This document shows, piece by piece, positions 34,252 to 41,678 of a stretch of DNA of 49,421 nucleotides. The translations under genes and the position numbers were made by a program. The notes below the pieces were generated by a model. The model saw nothing but the letters and a program-made list of their open reading frames with translations, did not search any database and was not told the origin of the DNA. The stretch's first letter is position 1. Each line of letters starts with the position of its first letter. Where the stretch lies: positions 1-49,421 of the forward strand of contig UQGG01000054.1 in assembly GCA_900540475.1 (NCBI GenBank), read 5' to 3'. Origin of the DNA: an uncultured Robinsoniella sp. (GTDB lineage Bacteria; Bacillota; Clostridia; Lachnospirales; Lachnospiraceae).

Positions 34252-35550
34252 ATGGCAGGAGTAAATGAATTAATTGTATACAGAAACTTTGAGCAGGGAC
34301 AGGTACTGGAGGATATGACCTGGATTATGGAGCATTTTAATAATGAATATTATAATGCGGAGGATATCCGGGCATTATTTTATGACTGCATACACGGTCT
34401 GGTAGAACTGGCGGGCAGCTATGGGTTTTCAAAAAATCTCTGGCATAATTACCTCACCTTTCTGCTGGTAAATAATGAAAATACCTTTAGCACAGCCTGT
34501 GAGATTGTAGGACCCGTGGATGGCAGTATCAATGCCTTGGTGCGTCATGATTTTGAAATCATTAAGGAGCTGTTTGATTATGATTTTGGTCCGGTGGAAA
34601 AATATCTACAGGTGAACTGCTTTGGTTTTATCAGTAATTACCAGAATATTAATGAAAACAGCAAAATGTTTAATAAAAGGATCCGGGACCGCATCTGCGA
34701 TCTGAGCGTAAAGCTTGGAAATGCCAGAAGCATTGATGAATTCATGGAGGATATGACTACGTTTTATAAAGACTTCGGCGTAGGTAAGCTGGGACTTCAT
34801 AAAGCGTTCCGTGTGGCACATGAAGAGGAGGGGGTACATATTGTGCCCATTACCAATATTGCCCATGTACATCTGGACGATCTGGTAGGATATGAAATTG
34901 CCAAAAAGAAACTTATTGATAATACAGAGGCGTTTGTCCAGGGCAGAAAAGCAAACAACTGCCTGCTGTTCGGAGATGCCGGCACCGGAAAGTCTTCCAG
35001 TATCAAAGGCATTTTAAATCAGTACTATGATCAGGGGCTGCGCATTATTGAAATATATAAACACCAGTTCCAGGATTTAAATGAAGTCATTGCCCAGATC
35101 AAGAATCGAAATTATAAGTTCATCATATATATGGATGATTTATCTTTTGAAGAGTTTGAGATTGAGTATAAATATCTAAAGGCTGTAATCGAGGGAGGCC
35201 TTGAGAAAAAGCCGGATAATATACTGATCTATGCGACCTCAAACCGCAGGCATCTGGTACGTGAACAATTCAGTGATAAAGAGGGCCGCAGAGATGACCT
35301 TCATTCATCCGATACGGTACAGGAGAAGCTGTCCCTGGTATACCGGTTCGGCGTTAAGATTTTCTTCTGTGCACCGGATAAAAAAGAATTCCAGAAGATC
35401 GTCCGGACACTGGCAGAGCGATATCATATAAATATGAAAGAAGAAGATCTGCTGCTGGAAGCAAATAAATGGGAACTGCAGCATGGCGGTCTGTCAGGCC
35501 GTACAGCGCAGCAGTTTATCGATTATTTATTAGGTCAGATACAGGATTAA
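34252..35550 (+). CDS. DUF815-family AAA+ ATPase
   Basis: The N-terminal ~200 residues are helical with no recognised domain. From about 210 a DUF815 AAA+ module follows: Walker A GDAGTGKSS at 241-249, Walker B FIIYMDDLSF near 290, sensor-like YATSNRRHLVRE near 325, and a C-terminal lid. The 432-residue length is normal for the family. Function in bacteria is not established. It is followed 25 bp later by a Ppx/GppA gene and then ppk1, suggesting a link to polyphosphate. The ribosome site is weak (AAAGAAAGGCAAGG). Confidence 0.85.
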   Translation: MAGVNELIVYRNFEQGQVLEDMTWIMEHFNNEYYNAEDIRALFYDCIHGLVELAGSYGFSKNLWHNYLTFLLVNNENTFSTACEIVGPVDGSINALVRHDFEIIKELFDYDFGPVEKYLQVNCFGFISNYQNINENSKMFNKRIRDRICDLSVKLGNARSIDEFMEDMTTFYKDFGVGKLGLHKAFRVAHEEEGVHIVPITNIAHVHLDDLVGYEIAKKKLIDNTEAFVQGRKANNCLLFGDAGTGKSSSIKGILNQYYDQGLRIIEIYKHQFQDLNEVIAQIKNRNYKFIIYMDDLSFEEFEIEYKYLKAVIEGGLEKKPDNILIYATSNRRHLVREQFSDKEGRRDDLHSSDTVQEKLSLVYRFGVKIFFCAPDKKEFQKIVRTLAERYHINMKEEDLLLEANKWELQHGGLSGRTAQQFIDYLLGQIQD

Positions 35551-35575
35551 ACACAAACTATTTGGGGGTGATATC

Positions 35576-37099
35576 GTGACAATGGCAACTTATGCGGCAA
35601 TTGATGTGGGATCTTATGAAATAGAAATGAAGATTTTCGAACTTTCATCCAGGCGGGGAATGCGTGAAATCGACTGTATCCGCCACCGGATGGAGTTGGG
35701 GAAGGATGCTTACCGCACCGGGAAGATCAGCGTGGAACTGGTGGAAGAACTCTGCAGTGTACTGCAGGATTTCCTCCTGATTATGAAAAGTTACCGTGTA
35801 GACGCTTTTCGTGCCTGTGCCACAAGTGCGGTCCGGGAAACCAAGAATAAATTGATTATGCTGGACTATATTGAAAAACGCACCGGCATTAAAATTGAAG
35901 TCCTGGGAAATTCAGAAGAACGATTTCTGGATTACAAGTCGATTGCATCCAGAGAAGCGGAATTTGCAAATATTATTCAAAAGGGAACTGCCATTCTGGA
36001 TGTTGGAGGCGGCAGTATGCAGATTTCCCTGTTTGATAAAGACAGCCTGGTAACCACACAGAACATCCGCCTTGGCAATATGCGCATCCGGGAACGTCTG
36101 TCCGATATGGAAAATCAAACGCCTCATATGGAAGTTCTCATCGAGGAACTGATTAACAATGAAGTACTGGGTTTTAAAAAGTTATATTTGAAAGAAAGAG
36201 AGATCCAGAATGTAATTCTCATAGGAGACTATATTCTGGATCTTACCAAAAAATCCTTTTTGACAAAAGAAGAATTTTTGACGCTTTATGATACCGTGAT
36301 CTGTAAATCTCCGGAGGATATTGCGGAGGCATATGAGATTCCCTATGAAAGTGCGTCTCTGATTATCCCATCGGTTATCATTTATAAGCGCCTGTTAGAA
36401 GAAATGGAAGCAGAGGCGATCTGGGTACCCGGAGTTTCCCTGTGTGACGGCATGGCATATGAATTTGCACAGAAGAATAAAATAATCAAGTCACTTCATA
36501 ACTTTGACAATGATATTATTGCCGCAGCCAGAAATATCTCCAAACGATATCAATCTAACAAAGGGCACATTAAAGCCCTGGAAGATCTGGCAATACCTAT
36601 TTTTGACAAATTAAAAAAAGTCCATGGCATGAATGCCAGGGATCGGCTGCTCCTTCGGATTGCTGTGATACTTCATGGATGCGGAAAGTACATCAGCCTC
36701 TCAAATGTAGCGGAGTGTTCTTACAGCATCATCATGGCAACAGAGATTATCGGACTCTCTCATGTAGAACGGGAAATCATCGCAAATGTGGTAAAGTATA
36801 ATACCATGGATTTCTCCTATTACGATGTGACGGAAGGACGGATAACGGAGATCAGCAAAGATGAGTACTTAAGGATTGCCAAGTTAACCGCTATTCTCCG
36901 TGTGGCGAATGCCCTTGACCGCAGCCACAAGCAGAAGTTTCGGGAGGTCAGGCTGGCGTTTCGGGAAAATGAATTGTTGATTATTGCGGAAACCCAGGAA
37001 GATATCACATTGGAAAAAGGACTGTTTCGGGAAAAAGCAGATTTCTTCCAGGAAGTATTCAGCGTTCGGCCAGTGATTAAGCAAAAAAAATTAATGTAA
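35576..37099 (+). CDS. Ppx/GppA-family protein with degenerate HD domain
   Basis: Residues 1-305 are a Ppx/GppA actin-like phosphatase domain (AAIDVGSYEIEMKIFEL, CATSAVRETKN, LDVGGGSMQISL). The first phosphate loop reads DVGSYE where the common form is DxGSNS. Residues 315-507 are an HD-type region in which the expected HD pair reads His367-Gly368 (ILHGCGKYIS) and the following HHKH-like motif is AECSY, so metal-dependent HD activity is doubtful. The likely role is degradation or binding of polyphosphate or (p)ppGpp. A GTG start with GGGGGTGAT upstream is used; the ATG at 35582 is an alternative. Confidence 0.87.
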   Translation: MTMATYAAIDVGSYEIEMKIFELSSRRGMREIDCIRHRMELGKDAYRTGKISVELVEELCSVLQDFLLIMKSYRVDAFRACATSAVRETKNKLIMLDYIEKRTGIKIEVLGNSEERFLDYKSIASREAEFANIIQKGTAILDVGGGSMQISLFDKDSLVTTQNIRLGNMRIRERLSDMENQTPHMEVLIEELINNEVLGFKKLYLKEREIQNVILIGDYILDLTKKSFLTKEEFLTLYDTVICKSPEDIAEAYEIPYESASLIIPSVIIYKRLLEEMEAEAIWVPGVSLCDGMAYEFAQKNKIIKSLHNFDNDIIAAARNISKRYQSNKGHIKALEDLAIPIFDKLKKVHGMNARDRLLLRIAVILHGCGKYISLSNVAECSYSIIMATEIIGLSHVEREIIANVVKYNTMDFSYYDVTEGRITEISKDEYLRIAKLTAILRVANALDRSHKQKFREVRLAFRENELLIIAETQEDITLEKGLFREKADFFQEVFSVRPVIKQKKLM

Positions 37100-37114
37100 C
37101 AGGGAGGGAGACAG

Positions 37115-39235
37115 ATGGAACCAATCGATTTTACAAAACCTGAATTTTATACCAACCGGGAATCCAGCTGGGTAGCATTTAATGACAGAGTCCTGAGTGA
37201 AGCCAGGGATAAATCCCTTCCGTTATTCGAACGGTTAAAATTTTTAAGTATTACAGCATCCAACCTGGATGAATTTTTCATGATCCGTGTGGCGTCTTTA
37301 AAAGATATGGTGCACGCGGGTTATACGAAAAAAGATATCGCAGGCTTAACAGCCACAGAACAGATCGACATGATTTTAAACGAAGTGCATGATCTGGTAA
37401 ATTTACAGTACTCCACTTATAACCGTTCGCTTTTGCCGGCTTTAAAGCAGCAGGGGCTGGAAGTGGTAGTCTGCCATGAAGATTTAAGCAAAGAACAGGG
37501 GACATTTGTTGATCAGTATTTTGAAGAAAATGTCTATCCGGTACTGACTCCAATGGCAATGGATTCTTCCAGGCCATTTCCTCTGATCCGCAATAAATCC
37601 TTGAATATCGGGGCACTGATTTCTAAAAAGGGAGAGACGGAGTTTGCCACGGTTCAGGTTCCTTCCGTACTGCCCAGGATCATCCGTCTTCCGGAGGGGA
37701 AAAAGGGAGAAAAAAGAGTAATTCTTCTGGAAGAAGTCATTGAACGTAATATCCAGAAGCTATTCTTAAATTATAACGTCATCTGTGCCCATCCATACAG
37801 AATCATGCGAAATGCAGACTTAACCATTGATGAAGACGAGGCTGCAGACCTCTTAAAAGAAATACAGCGCCAGCTGAAAAAGCGTCAGTGGGGGGAGGTC
37901 ATCCGCCTGGAAATCGAAGACAAGATGGATAAACATCTCCTGAAAGTATTAAAGAAAGAATTTAACATAAAAGAAGAAGAGATATTTTCCATTAATGGAC
38001 CACTGGATCTGACTTTCCTGATGAAAATGTACGGACTGGACGGCTTTGACCATTTAAAATATGAGTCCTACCATCCCCAGCCTGTTCCGGATATGATGGG
38101 AGACGAGGATATCTTTACCCAGATCCGCAATGGGGATATTCTGCTCCATCATCCATTTATGACCTTTAATCCGGTAGTAGATTTTGTGAAGCAGGCGGCA
38201 AAAGATCCTGATGTTCTGGCTATTAAGCAAACGCTGTATAGGGTCAGTGGTAATTCACCGATTATCGCTGCGCTCGCACAGGCTGCTGAAAACGGCAAAC
38301 AGGTATCGGTTCTGGTAGAATTAAAAGCCCGTTTTGATGAAGAAAACAATATTGTATGGGCGAAAATGCTGGAGAAAGCCGGATGCCATGTAATCTATGG
38401 GCTGGTGGGATTAAAGACCCACAGCAAGATAACCCTGGTGGTGCGCAGGGAAGAAGACGGGATCCGCCGTTATGTCCATCTGGGTACCGGGAATTACAAT
38501 GACGCTACGGCAAAGTTATATACTGACTGTGGACTTTTGACCTGTTCAGAACCCATCGGGGAAGATGCTACTGCCGTTTTCAACATGCTTTCCGGTTATT
38601 CCGAGCCAAAGAGCTGGAATAAGCTGGCAGTGGCGCCGATCTGGCTGAGAAACCGTTTCTTAAAACTGATCAGGCGTGAGGCGAGAAATGCACTGGAAGG
38701 AAAGCCGGCACACATCATAGCTAAAATGAATTCTCTATGTGATAAAGATATTATTGCAGCCCTTTATGAAGCATCGGCGGCTGGCGTGAAAGTAGATCTG
38801 ATTATTCGGGGAATCTGCTGCCTGAAGGTAGGGATTCCGGGTGTGAGTGAGAATATAACGGTCCGTTCAATCGTAGGCAACTTTTTGGAACACAGCCGTA
38901 TCTTCTATTTTTACCACAATGGGAGTAAAGAGGTCTATATGGGAAGTGCGGACTGGATGCCCCGTAACCTGGATAAACGTGTGGAAATTCTCTTTCCTGT
39001 TGAAAGTGAGCGCCTGAAGATGGAAGTGATCCACATCCTCCAGATTCAGCTGGAAGATAACGTGAAAGCACATATTTTACAGCCGGACGGAAGCTATGAA
39101 AAAGTGGACAGAAGAGGCAAGGTTAAAATGAATTCCCAGGAATATTTTTGTGAAGAAGCAGTGGAAAGAGCAGTAAAACCGGAAGATGTTGTGAAAGACC
39201 GGGTATTTATTCCTGCTGAACCTATTGACAGCTGA
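37115..39235 (+). CDS. ppk1: Polyphosphate kinase 1
   Basis: A 706-residue Ppk1 with the N, head and two phospholipase-D-like C domains. The autophosphorylated histidine is His455 (RRYVHLGTGNYND) and the second catalytic histidine is His593 (EHSRIFYFYHNGS). It reversibly transfers ATP gamma-phosphate to polyphosphate. AGGGAGGGAG precedes the ATG, 15 bp after the Ppx-like gene, so the two are cotranscribed. All key motifs are intact. Confidence 0.97.
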   Translation: MEPIDFTKPEFYTNRESSWVAFNDRVLSEARDKSLPLFERLKFLSITASNLDEFFMIRVASLKDMVHAGYTKKDIAGLTATEQIDMILNEVHDLVNLQYSTYNRSLLPALKQQGLEVVVCHEDLSKEQGTFVDQYFEENVYPVLTPMAMDSSRPFPLIRNKSLNIGALISKKGETEFATVQVPSVLPRIIRLPEGKKGEKRVILLEEVIERNIQKLFLNYNVICAHPYRIMRNADLTIDEDEAADLLKEIQRQLKKRQWGEVIRLEIEDKMDKHLLKVLKKEFNIKEEEIFSINGPLDLTFLMKMYGLDGFDHLKYESYHPQPVPDMMGDEDIFTQIRNGDILLHHPFMTFNPVVDFVKQAAKDPDVLAIKQTLYRVSGNSPIIAALAQAAENGKQVSVLVELKARFDEENNIVWAKMLEKAGCHVIYGLVGLKTHSKITLVVRREEDGIRRYVHLGTGNYNDATAKLYTDCGLLTCSEPIGEDATAVFNMLSGYSEPKSWNKLAVAPIWLRNRFLKLIRREARNALEGKPAHIIAKMNSLCDKDIIAALYEASAAGVKVDLIIRGICCLKVGIPGVSENITVRSIVGNFLEHSRIFYFYHNGSKEVYMGSADWMPRNLDKRVEILFPVESERLKMEVIHILQIQLEDNVKAHILQPDGSYEKVDRRGKVKMNSQEYFCEEAVERAVKPEDVVKDRVFIPAEPIDS

Positions 39236-39298
39236 ATATAAAAAGGGGATTTTGTATTGAAAGAAAAGAGTCTAAAAGTATGATTTAATTTAAAAAAG

Positions 39299-39342
39299 CA
39301 GGAAATAGGGAGTACATATCAATCCCTATTTCCTGTTTTTTT
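39299..39342. terminator. Bidirectional terminator after ppk1
   Basis: CAGGAAATAGGGA (39299-39311) pairs perfectly with TCCCTATTTCCTG (39323-39335), with seven T on the right and an A run on the left. It separates ppk1 from the convergent HAD gene. Confidence 0.92.
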
Positions 39343-39343
39343 G

Positions 39344-40345
39344 TTAATATAAGAGGAATTTTTCAATCACTTCAGCAATACCGTCATAGTTATTGTCTTT
39401 TTGCGTTATGTAATCTCCATATTTTTTTATATCTTCGGCTGCATTTTTCATAACGACGCCGATTTCCGCTGTTTCCAACATCGAGATATCATTAGGAGCG
39501 TCTCCGGCAGCGATTGTGTTGCATTTGGGGATGCCCAGGATACCGCATAATACTTCAATAGCATGTCCTTTTGACATTCCTGGTGCCACAAACTCCAGGT
39601 ACTGGGGACAGGAAAAGATATATTCCGTTTTACCGGCTGCCCAATCTGCAACAGATTCCTGGAAATGTACCAGTTTATCATGATTTTCATAGTCAATTAC
39701 GATTACTTTCCCAGGCTCCGTGGTTAATTCCGTCATGACATCCGGTACAATTCTGGAGGTCAGGTTCGTAAGAGATTCGTATCTGTGCAGTGCAGGAGTA
39801 TCGTGTTCTGAGAGAATATGGGTGTCTGAATAGGTTTGGGAATGCAGTCCCTGTGCGTGTGCAGCATCTAAGAGATAGCGGACATAGTTAAGGGGAAGCG
39901 TTTCTTTATAAACCGTTTTTTTATGATATAAGTCATAGATTTCTGCGCCGTTAAATGCAATTGCATAGCAGCCGTCCTGTGTTAAGCCCAGTTCTTTGGA
40001 AAGTACAATCGCGCTGGCTAGAGGACGTCCGGTGGTAATTACAATCTTATGTCCCTGCTTTAATGCCTTTTGGATAGCTTTCTGGTTGCCTGGGGTAATT
40101 TCTTTGTCATCATTTAATAAGGTACCGTCCAGGTCCAAAAATAAGATTTTCGTTTTCTTTTCACTTTCCATAAAATCTTCCAGTGCTTCATCGCTGTCAC
40201 TGATCCAGATATCTTCCTCAGCAGCCGTCAATCCCAGATATTCACGTAAGGTACGCGTATCATCACTGAAATTCCACTTGCTGGTATAATCGAAAATTTC
40301 ATCAAATTCAATTGACCCGTTCATATATAATTCACGAAATGTCAT
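39344..40345 (-). CDS. Cof-type HAD hydrolase with N-terminal extension
   Basis: Residues 65-333 are a Cof/YidA-type HAD-IIB phosphatase: motif I FLDLDGTLL (Asp71, Asp73), TTGRPLASA, AFNGAEIYD, GMSKGHAIEVL and AAGDAPNDISML. It probably acts on a sugar phosphate or flavin nucleotide. Residues 1-62 are an acidic extension (FDYTSKWNFSDDTRTLREYLGL, EEDIWISDSDEAL) not part of the HAD fold; its role is unknown. A GGAGGAATT site precedes the ATG. The product is full length and motif-intact. Confidence 0.9.
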   Translation of the reverse strand: MTFRELYMNGSIEFDEIFDYTSKWNFSDDTRTLREYLGLTAAEEDIWISDSDEALEDFMESEKKTKILFLDLDGTLLNDDKEITPGNQKAIQKALKQGHKIVITTGRPLASAIVLSKELGLTQDGCYAIAFNGAEIYDLYHKKTVYKETLPLNYVRYLLDAAHAQGLHSQTYSDTHILSEHDTPALHRYESLTNLTSRIVPDVMTELTTEPGKVIVIDYENHDKLVHFQESVADWAAGKTEYIFSCPQYLEFVAPGMSKGHAIEVLCGILGIPKCNTIAAGDAPNDISMLETAEIGVVMKNAAEDIKKYGDYITQKDNNYDGIAEVIEKFLLY

Positions 40346-40359
40346 AATTCCTCCATTTG

Positions 40360-40375
40360 GATGCCTGCGGGCATC
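40360..40375 (-). promoter_or_regulatory. Small hairpin before the HAD gene ribosome site
   Basis: GATGCC-TGCG-GGCATC is a perfect 6-bp stem with a tetraloop, in the leader a few bases upstream of the GGAGG site. Its effect is unknown; it could simply stabilise the transcript. Confidence 0.35.
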
Positions 40376-40414
40376 TGTTTATTTGTTGGGTATAAAAATT
40401 ACACTCTGAAAATT

Positions 40415-40443
40415 ATTATACCTAAAAGTGAGGGAGAAGACAA
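40415..40443 (-). promoter_or_regulatory. Promoter of the HAD gene
   Basis: On the minus strand TTGTCT (40438-40443) and a perfect TATAAT (40415-40420) with a 17-bp spacer. Confidence 0.65.
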
Positions 40444-40548
40444 GGAAAATGAAATTAAAAAAGTTTTTCGAAACATGATGATTACCCTGTGGGGGTATCG
40501 ACGATAGCCTATGGAACGACTCAGAAACGGTTCGAAGATTCCACCCGC

Positions 40549-40577
40549 TTGTATTCTCGTTCAATAGGGGGTATACT
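40549..40577 (+). promoter_or_regulatory. Promoter of the PHP gene
   Basis: TTGTAT (40549-40554), 17-bp spacer, TATACT (40572-40577), giving a leader of about 80 nt. The 321-bp divergent region 40346-40666 contains this, the HAD promoter and no gene that I can support. Confidence 0.6.
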
Positions 40578-40666
40578 AAAAAGGACAAAAAAAGCATATT
40601 TAAGACGTGAATAGAGTAACAGAAAGGGGTATTGCAGTTCTGCCTGCAATACGAAAGGTAATGCAA

Positions 40667-41506
40667 ATGAAATATATAGATTTACATGTACATTCCAATT
40701 GTTCTGACGGCACTTATACGCCAGCAGAGTTAGTAGATTATGCAGTTCAAAAGAATCTGGCGGCATTTGCACTGACGGATCATGATACCACAGCGGGGCT
40801 TGAAGAGGCATTTGAAGCAGCCAAAGGAAAAGAGATAGAAGTGATCCCAGGGATTGAGTTTTCTACAGAATATCAGGGGCGGGATATTCACATTGTGGGA
40901 TTGGAATTCGATTATAAAAGTCCCGTATTTATAAGCCAGATCCGCAAATTCCAGGATTCCAGGGATATGCGTAACCGGAAAATGATACAGAAACTGCGGG
41001 AGGGTGGAGTTGATATTACCTGGGAGAAGATGGCAGAGCGGTATCAGGATGCTGTATGGACAAGGGCCCATTTTGCAAGTTATCTTTTGGAATGTGGCTA
41101 TGTGAAGGACATGCGCGATGCATTTAAGAATTATATCGGAGACGATAGCCCTTACTTTGTTCCCCGGGAAAAAGTGACACCTGTCCAGGCTGTCCGCCTG
41201 ATCCGCCAGACCGGAGGAATTCCGATCCTTGCACATCCGCTTCTGTATCATTTAAAAGGAGAAGAGATGGATACCCTGTTAGAGGAATTGAAAAAAGCGG
41301 GTCTAATTGGAATTGAAGCCTTATATTCCACACACGCTGGGTTTGATGAAAGTACGGTACGGCGAATGGCACGTCTGCATGGACTTCAAATCAGCGGCGG
41401 TTCTGATTTTCATGGCTCCCGTAAGCCTGGTATCGATCTGGGATGCGGAAGAGGTAATCTTAAAATATCCTATGATATTCTTAAGCAGCTGCGTGATGCA
41501 CGGTAA
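40667..41506 (+). CDS. PHP-domain phosphoesterase, TrpH/YciV-like
   Basis: A 279-residue PHP domain protein with metal motifs DLHVHSNCSDGT, TDHDT, PGIEFS and HIVGLEF, then LAHPLLY and SGGSDFHG near the C-terminus. Relatives hydrolyse 3',5'-nucleoside bisphosphates or RNA 5' ends. The start at 40667 is supported by GAAAGG 8 bp upstream; the in-frame ATG at 40607 would add a stretch unlike the family. It is alone, with its own promoter, divergent from the HAD gene. Confidence 0.9.
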   Translation: MKYIDLHVHSNCSDGTYTPAELVDYAVQKNLAAFALTDHDTTAGLEEAFEAAKGKEIEVIPGIEFSTEYQGRDIHIVGLEFDYKSPVFISQIRKFQDSRDMRNRKMIQKLREGGVDITWEKMAERYQDAVWTRAHFASYLLECGYVKDMRDAFKNYIGDDSPYFVPREKVTPVQAVRLIRQTGGIPILAHPLLYHLKGEEMDTLLEELKKAGLIGIEALYSTHAGFDESTVRRMARLHGLQISGGSDFHGSRKPGIDLGCGRGNLKISYDILKQLRDAR

Positions 41507-41608
41507 AAATAGTCAAAGACCCCGCTGCAGTCGCCAAATGGACGCGCCAGCGTGTCCGTTTGGCTCGTTGCCCGCGGGAATAAAATAAAAATAAATAAAA
41601 AAAGGTAA

Positions 41609-41637
41609 TTGACAAATCCTATGATATAGACTATGAT
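41609..41637 (+). promoter_or_regulatory. Promoter of the copper operon
   Basis: A consensus TTGACA (41609-41614), exactly 17 bp, then TATGAT (41632-41637). Its near-perfect match implies strong transcription unless repressed. Confidence 0.85.
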
Positions 41638-41643
41638 GATTAC

Positions 41644-41660
41644 ATACCCCACAGGGGTAT
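41644..41660. promoter_or_regulatory. CsoR-type copper operator
   Basis: ATACCCC-ACA-GGGGTAT is a perfect 7-3-7 inverted repeat of the CsoR box type, placed at the predicted transcription start just downstream of the -10. The CsoR gene is in the same operon, so autoregulated copper derepression is expected. Confidence 0.85.
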
Positions 41661-41678
41661 ACGGAAGGAGGAATAGAT

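Noticed and set aside
40481..40498. Second CsoR-like site (TTACCC..GGGGGTAT) upstream of the PHP gene
   Set aside because: The arms are unequal, the site is not at either mapped promoter element, and neither neighbour has a copper role.
40730..41251. Open frame antisense to the PHP gene
   Set aside because: The sense strand encodes clear PHP metal motifs over the same bases.
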